From contig OU015492.1 in the NCBI GenBank assembly GCA_907164885.2, positions 198,595,460 to 198,659,459 on the forward strand: DNA of 64,000 bases, written 5' to 3'. Position numbers and translations under genes: made by a program. This stretch comes from Dolomedes plantarius. Taxonomy: Eukaryota > Arthropoda > Arachnida > Araneae > Dolomedidae. The first letter of the stretch is position 1. Every line of letters starts with the position of its first letter. The notes beneath the pieces are model-generated. The model worked only from the letters and a program-made list of their open reading frames with translations, did no database searches and had not been told where the DNA came from. This document shows, piece after piece, positions 58,275-64,000 of this stretch.

Positions 58275-59559
58275 TAAGAACACCACACCTAACGTCTGCT
58301 TGTTTAATTTTGGTATGCCTTGATGAGCATTGTGAGTGAACTCCTATGCATGTGCAATCATACATGCAAAAACTTTTTCAAAAGAATATATAGGCATTTA
58401 CTTATGAAAGTAAGTTACATTTTTTTTAATTTCAGTTTGCTTCGTGCCATATATTTATATTTGTATACGATAACATGTTTAATATTTATTTCCTCGTCTG
58501 TGGAAGAACAGTAAAGTTTTACACTTTAAAATTTGGCTTAGAAATTTAGCATTTTCAAAGAAAGGTTGTGAAAAAATTGTTTTAAAATCGTTTCGGGAAC
58601 ATTTCGAATTAATTTCTAACCCCATCAGGAGATTAAGAAATAAATCAAAACTTTGTTTCAAGTAAAATTTTTAAGAATGAAATGTGATTATCTCTTCAAA
58701 TCTCCTGCAAAAGCTCTTCCCAAATTTCTTTTTTAATACACGCTATTAGTTCTTAAGGTTGAACACATAAAAAAGAAAAGAAGAATTTCCTCCATTTAGA
58801 CTAACATCAGTCCATTCCAATCAGAAATTAAACTATGAAGTCTTGATTACTTCATTTTATTCTCACCTAGCACGAATGCTTTAATGAACTTTTATTTCTG
58901 CAATCTGAGACTATATCTCTTCCTACAGTAATTTGTTCAAATTAAGCAAAGCGAATCAATATTTGTTTTTGTTTTTTGTATATTCTTAGCTCGACTTTTG
59001 CTCAGTAAATGTTTGACATTAAATTACACACTAGGGATTGTATTCTCGTACCTAGAATTTTATTTCGGGAATTGAGATGGTAACTTTGAAAGACAAATAG
59101 AAAACGGAAATTAAATACAGAATGCGCCCTATTGTTTATTTAAGCCACAGAACTAGCGAATTATGAGGTGCTCAGGAAAGGAATTTAATTACCGAGAGTT
59201 GCGCTGTTGTACAAATCGGAAATTTGTTATTTCTTAATTTCTCTCCTTTACTCGCACACAAAAAATTATCTTAATTAGTAGCTTATCATTCTGTTCTCAT
59301 TTTAAATATTTTATGGTCGAATGCTTATTTTCCAATATATCTTTTTTTTAAGATACATTTTTTAGCCTTTTCAAAATTTACTGCCAGAGAATACAAGTAA
59401 ATTTGCATCATTAAAGATTTAAAGAATGATATCTGCAATTCCAGTAAGTCTTCTGGAACGTCGTTGTGATGTTGCAGCACATCACTAACATACATCTCTA
59501 TTCATTCCCCAATTTTGATGAAAAAGTCATCTTGTGACCAAAATGTAAAGCTTCTTCAA
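58275..59559. other. AT-rich sequence, nothing recognised
   Basis: No repeats or coding similarity were recognised. Confidence 0.5.
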
Positions 59560-60480
59560 ACAGTTTTGTCAAAAACATTTGTCACGGGGTAAAATTACCG
59601 CGACATTTGAAAACAGATTAAGAAATGGAATAAGAGAAATGGAGTAAAGAAGAGAGCGGGAGAATAACAAAGCGGAATAGAGAAAAGTGTATGGTAGAAA
59701 GGCCGCGATAAGAATTGATGAAGGCAGGAAATGAATAAACGATAGACTTAGCCAAATTCTAAGGAACAAGATACTTAGGTGTAATTACGGAATGAAAAGG
59801 CACACCGCAAAGAGGAGTGGCAGATGTGGAAAGATAATAAGGGAAGCAAAAAAGGCAGGTTAACGAAGAGGAACGATGTGTTGAGGCTATTTGGCTAAAA
59901 AAGGAGAAAATGTAAAACAGATGGAAATCGTAGTTTATGGGAAGATGGCCGTGGGAACGGTGTGTTAATGACATAAAATGCCACACCTACGACAGGGTGG
60001 AGAGTAAGACATATGGAAGAAATGATTAATCCAATAGAAGAGAAGTAAAAAAGTTGTTGACCAATTGAAGAAAGAAGGCGGTAGTTTGAAGTAAAGGCAA
60101 AAAATTAGACCCAAAAAAGAGAAAAAGGAAATAGACACACTTGGAGCTTCCATATAGAGATGTATAGACTGACGGAGAAGTAGAGATATTTTTAGAGTAC
60201 GAGCGACGTTTAGAGAGATAGCTGCAGGACTTAGAGTGATAGAAAAATGAGTATTGGCAAATTGAATAGAAGGAAATGGAGGTGAGAGTCCACGATAAGA
60301 AATGATGAGCATAGTCATAATTTCTGCATCAGAATAAAAAAGGAAATATCCGTCTTCATGATCGCAATCCCGAAAGAGCAGACAACCCAGATAATCAACT
60401 TCCAGCCAGCAAAAGTCCAGTGAATGAGGCCGAACGGTCAACTGAATGAAAGGACAGCACCACTCCCCAGATACCGATTG
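59560..60480 (+). pseudogene. Probable LINE RT relic, heavily decayed
   Basis: The plus strand carries GTRYLGVITE (about 59763-59790), like the LGVxLD block after the LINE RT palm. VADVERIIREAKKAG follows, as in the helix after that block. Stops are frequent. Purine-rich coding sense would explain the long but meaningless minus-strand frames (59569-59769, 59759-59986 and 59965-60441). The clade (R1-like or other) cannot be set. Confidence 0.4.
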
Positions 60481-62591
60481 ACTGACCCCACATCATAGTT
60501 CGAGAACCACCCACCGATGACAGACCATATCCGATCGAGTCAGCAGATTTGTAAGGAAACGCCTTCTAGCCAGCGACGTTAGCAGAATGTGCGAGAGAGA
60601 ATAAGATGTTAAAGATCCATCAGCGAAGGTATTGTGCAGTCTTTTATTGATCCCTAATTAACGTGTATGTAGCGTGCCTCTCATCCTAAGGTCAGATTTC
60701 GATAAGTAAAATATATGATGTTTAATGAAATGAGTATATTTAAAATGATTCTAGGGTACCTAACAACTTAAATAAGTAATCGATATGAATCTATTATATG
60801 AATGATGGGTGTATACGTAACAGTAATTATTAAGTAATAACTATAAGTTGCAATTATGAATGATATATGTATATGTGTAATTTTCAATAAATTCATCTGT
60901 TATTAATCAATCAGATAATCTGTGATTTCTCCAAACACAACGCATGATACTAATGTTTTTTTTGGTCTGATAAACAGATAATAAGGCTGTAATTAATAGT
61001 TTGGCAATACACTTCAAATTAACTACTGTGACCAGCATGATATACGATCACAAATAGTCTATAAACTATTATATTTGATCCCATGACCTTACTCCTCTCA
61101 CCCACCATAGGTAAGTCTATCATAACATTATTTGCTTCTTTACGAATTGTTGCAATTTAAACTTGTAGCACAGTTTTTGTCACGATTTTTGGACACAGCG
61201 TTGACACAATCTAATGTTTCAGAGAAGACCCCTAAATCGGACATTTATATATTTCCTCAGCGTCCATATAACAGTCTTATGAAGTCATTGCAAATATTAC
61301 AGTCACACTGGGAACCAATATCACGTTTACCTTATGCCTGAAAGATGCACGAACTGAAGGTTAACTAAATCACTAAGGTCGTTTCAAGAAAACATATATT
61401 CAATAAATTTTCTTTCTATATGTCTATTTACTATATGAATCGCAGGAGAGCATTATATTAAAAACATAGACAGAAAATATTTTTTAAATTGACTAATATA
61501 ATATTCAAATATCCTCATACAGAGCTTATGGAACGTCTATTGTTGCTCTAATTCACAAAAATTAACTTTCGCTAATGAAAAGACGTAATCCGCTTGTGAG
61601 GCAAAGTTATATTTTAATGTAAGAAATGGGTTTTTTAAGGCAAACAATAGAAAATTGAATTTTAAAATAATCCTCGTCATGAGAAAATCTTTATCGCGTA
61701 AAGTTATTTCATCTTTTTTATGTAGCCGAAGGTTTTAACAAAATGCTTTTAATGACACAGCATTGAAAAATAAGAGTATAAAATGCAGCTGTTGTTGTTT
61801 CTCACCTTTATCGTAAAATGGAAACATTTTACAGCCCTTATGTTTTATGGTTTAAGCTTTAAAAAAAAGGTATTAAATAAAAAAAATCTAATGCAGTATA
61901 AAAAATTTTGAATTTTGTGACATTGTAATAAAATTTTAAGATTATATTAAATCCTTAAATAAATTATTTTGTTCCCACTCTACCTTCCTTTTAATGAAAA
62001 TACATTAAATAACTCTTCTAAAAGTAATTCTGTCTCAGTTTTTAGTCACATCGGTGCTGTCATAAATTAAAGCAAAAGCTTCGCTCCAAATAAAGTTATC
62101 AAATTACGGTAAATATCATAAACTGAATTTTTAAATTTAGTTTTTTTACTGCTTTACTTGTATGACTGTGCATGCTTTCACTAATTAAAGTTTTAAAGAA
62201 AAACTAAACAATCGAAAGTGTTAAAAAGACTGAAGGGATGCATAGATGTTGTTTATAATGTTATTTCCAGCAGGTTTAATATTATTAACGACTTCTGTCA
62301 GTCTTGTGTTTCACAAACTTTCTAAACTCTATTGCATTAAATTGTAATATCTATAAAAGTTAAAACATTTCGTAGTACACTTAAAATTTTCTGAAGTACA
62401 CACGCATAACGAACATTAGTAATAGACCACAACAAAATATGAAGTAAGAAAACTTCTTGGGCCAAGGTCTCTGTTCCATAAATTAAATTCATCCGACTCC
62501 ATTTCTTTTACAAAACACGACATTTATTCACAAACAGCACAATCACAACACAATTAGAATATTTCCGTGACAATGGTCATTAACGGCTTTG
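60481..62591. other. AT-rich sequence, nothing recognised
   Basis: Possibly the 3' UTR of the LINE relic at the left. The open frame at 61132-61341 is unrecognised. Confidence 0.5.
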
Positions 62592-63345
62592 CCTTCACGC
62601 CGTCCAGAGGTCAACTCGACCATTACATGATTCTAAGTGCTGCGCAATTCGATTCTCCTAACTAGGCAAAGGAAAGTTAGTTTATTTTTGACACGTGACC
62701 GCACACATACAGTATTTCCCTTCAGCAGGGAAAGTAAAAACAAAAATTCTCGTTTTCGGGCCAAACAGTTACAGACGGATTTTGAAGTCGTAACACCCTC
62801 AGCGGTTTCAGATTGTGGTCGATTATAAACTATCGTTAGACGATCATTAAAACTGGTTTGAGGGTAAAAACTTGGGAAGCACAAAAGATACGTCGTTCCA
62901 CCAATAAGGCATGCGACAAACGTAAAACCTGATGACTGATTGTCATCTGATCGGCGACGGCAACCCCACCTCGCACTGAACAACTCGGGTCTGTATTTAT
63001 TTAGGACTAACGGAGCAACAGGAGCTAACGCCATATGGCGAAAGTCGAAGCCCCAACGTCCATCGCCACTCTTAGCCCGGGCCATCTCCCGATTTCCAGC
63101 CAGAACTACGTGGAAGTGGTGATAACCGAAGCCTTGAAGGTGATACAGTGACTCCCTCAGAGGATCTCACTCCCCAAGGAGACTCACAGTCGCGCTTTCC
63201 GGTACCAAACAACGGGGTCTTCACAACGGACCTCGGGGCCCTGGAAGCAAACCACACCAAACAAACTCCTCCCCCCCCCCCGGTGGGAAATCGAATGTGG
63301 ATTTTATAGCTGTTAATCAGAAAGTCTTAACCAAACTACAAATTT
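62592..63345 (-). repeat. GC-rich repeat with tRNA-like head
   Basis: On the minus strand, about 63343-63285 resembles a polymerase III promoter: GTAGTTTGGTTAAGAC (A-box-like) and CACATTCGATTTCCCACC (B-box-like). A run of about 10-11 G follows at 63271-63281. A ~650-bp GC-rich body contains GGGCTTCGACTTTCGCCATA and CGTTGCCG-type phrases. It may end past AATAAATGTCG (about 62520). The base composition contrasts sharply with its surroundings. It could be a long tRNA-derived SINE or a solo LTR. The 150-codon minus-strand frame (63085-62633) has no recognisable domain and I do not call it a gene. Confidence 0.5.
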
Positions 63346-63494
63346 CTGTAAAGATCGTCGAAAGGTTATGGACAACAAACTGGTAGGACATTTGAAATTT
63401 AACAAATACCGATTCATTTCAGTCAACGATATGATTTAAAACTTTAAAATGTTTTTCGCCTCGAGAAACCATATATTATTTTGTTAACTTTGAC

Positions 63495-63814
63495 CCTGAG
63501 TTCATTTTAATGGCCGATAACGCGATGCCACATAGAGCTCTTCTGGTCGACGAATTTCTAGAGAGTGAGGATATTCGCTGGATGGATTGGCCAGCCAGAT
63601 CGCCAGACCTTAACCCTATAGAGCATGTCTGGGACGTTCTGGAAGGGCAATTGCAACTCGCAACCCCCCTCAGAGAACCATCCAGGGAATGAAAACAGCG
63701 TTGCTGAGCGAGTGGGACCAATTGCCACAGGAAATGATAAACTGCCTTATTACAAGTATGAAATCACGCTGCGAAATCTGTATATCTGTAAGAGGGGACC
63801 ATACCCCCTATTAA
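63495..63814 (+). pseudogene. Tc1-type transposase C-terminal fragment
   Basis: The fragment begins abruptly at FILMADNAMPHRALLVDEFL, the second catalytic Asp block. It continues IRWMDWPARSPDLNPIEHVW, which carries the catalytic Glu. Near 63650 the frame shifts, then AIATRNPP, MKTALLSEWDQLPQEMINCL and VRGDHTPY run to a stop at 63812-63814. It is a different Tc1 family from the copies at 29261 and 46381. The N-terminal DNA-binding half and first catalytic Asp are missing, and no left terminal repeat was seen. The ATG at 63510 is internal. Confidence 0.85.
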
Positions 63815-64000
63815 CCATATATTAACCAATTTTTTGTCTATTCTGCAACCGCTGTTTCATACCTTCAGACTCCAATGAGTGTTACTCACGATCATGCGTG
63901 TGTATTACAATTATTGAATGGTTATTTGTTTTGTATAGTATCAATGTATGTACATATCAAATTTCATTAAAATAGATACAGTAGTTCTATAGATAATCGA

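Noticed and set aside
59569..60441. Three long minus-strand frames (66-158 codons)
   Set aside because: Phe/Ser/Leu-rich and without domains. They are best explained as the antisense of a purine-rich decayed LINE.
62633..63085. 150-codon minus-strand frame in GC-rich DNA
   Set aside because: High GC content lowers stop frequency, there is no domain, and it lies in a probable repeat.
1..64000. Endogenous virus genes (capsid, envelope, polymerase of viral type)
   Set aside because: None were recognised. All RT sequence fits LINE or Penelope-related elements, and the LTRs are solitary.

Overview
The window is a strongly AT-rich stretch of eukaryotic, almost certainly arthropod, genomic DNA. 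Long intron-less gaps, TA/CA microsatellites and many decayed transposable elements (TEs) with canonical target duplications rule out a bacterial, phage or plasmid source. The Tc1 and mariner protein families and several repeat styles remind me of spider (orb-weaver) genomes. That assignment is inference from family familiarity, not something the bases prove. I found no convincing host gene, no functional tRNA or rRNA gene and no CRISPR array.

Layout. 0.4-2.1 kb: tails of two LINEs, an RNase H tail and a jockey-type reverse transcriptase (RT) tail. 4.8-5.4 kb: a short Helitron. 6.0 kb: a tRNA-derived SINE. 6.6-7.5 kb: a deleted mariner-like element with long inverted ends. 7.6-8.9 kb: an RTE-type LINE tail split by a TTAA-flanked MITE. 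9.0-10.9 kb: an inverted repeat and a satellite built from the same ~82-bp motif. 11.6 and 19.6 kb: two related solo-LTR-like copies. 13.35-18.16 kb: a 4.8-kb Helitron containing a piggyBac relic, a SINE head and a reversed Helitron end; its unoccupied target site survives in a related repeat at 18.8 kb. 21.9-24.8 kb: mariner and Tc1 relics. 26.2-28.0 kb: a full-length but broken mariner-like element. 29.2-31.2 kb: a TTAA element holding a Tc1 copy. 32.5-35.0 kb: a Tigger/pogo-type MITE and a Helitron with a minisatellite. 39.9-45.4 kb: a SINE and four MITEs. 46.4-48.5 kb: a second Tc1 copy, split by a solo LTR. 50.2-50.7 kb: another TTAA MITE. 51.8-54.3 kb: a Penelope-related RT relic between TA microsatellites. 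57.5-58.0 kb: a relic of a Helitron replication protein. 59.6-60.5 kb: a probable LINE relic. 62.6-63.8 kb: a GC-rich repeat with a tRNA-like head, then a Tc1 tail.

How the parts relate. Most elements are non-autonomous or broken, and the window also holds relics of the enzyme classes that could have moved them: piggyBac transposase beside TTAA MITEs, a Helitron Rep protein beside short Helitrons, and mariner/Tc1 transposases beside deleted copies. Nesting gives relative ages: RTE before its MITE, outer Helitron before piggyBac, TTAA element before Tc1, Tc1 before solo LTR. All coding regions I could recognise carry stops, frameshifts or truncations, so none is predicted to work as it stands.
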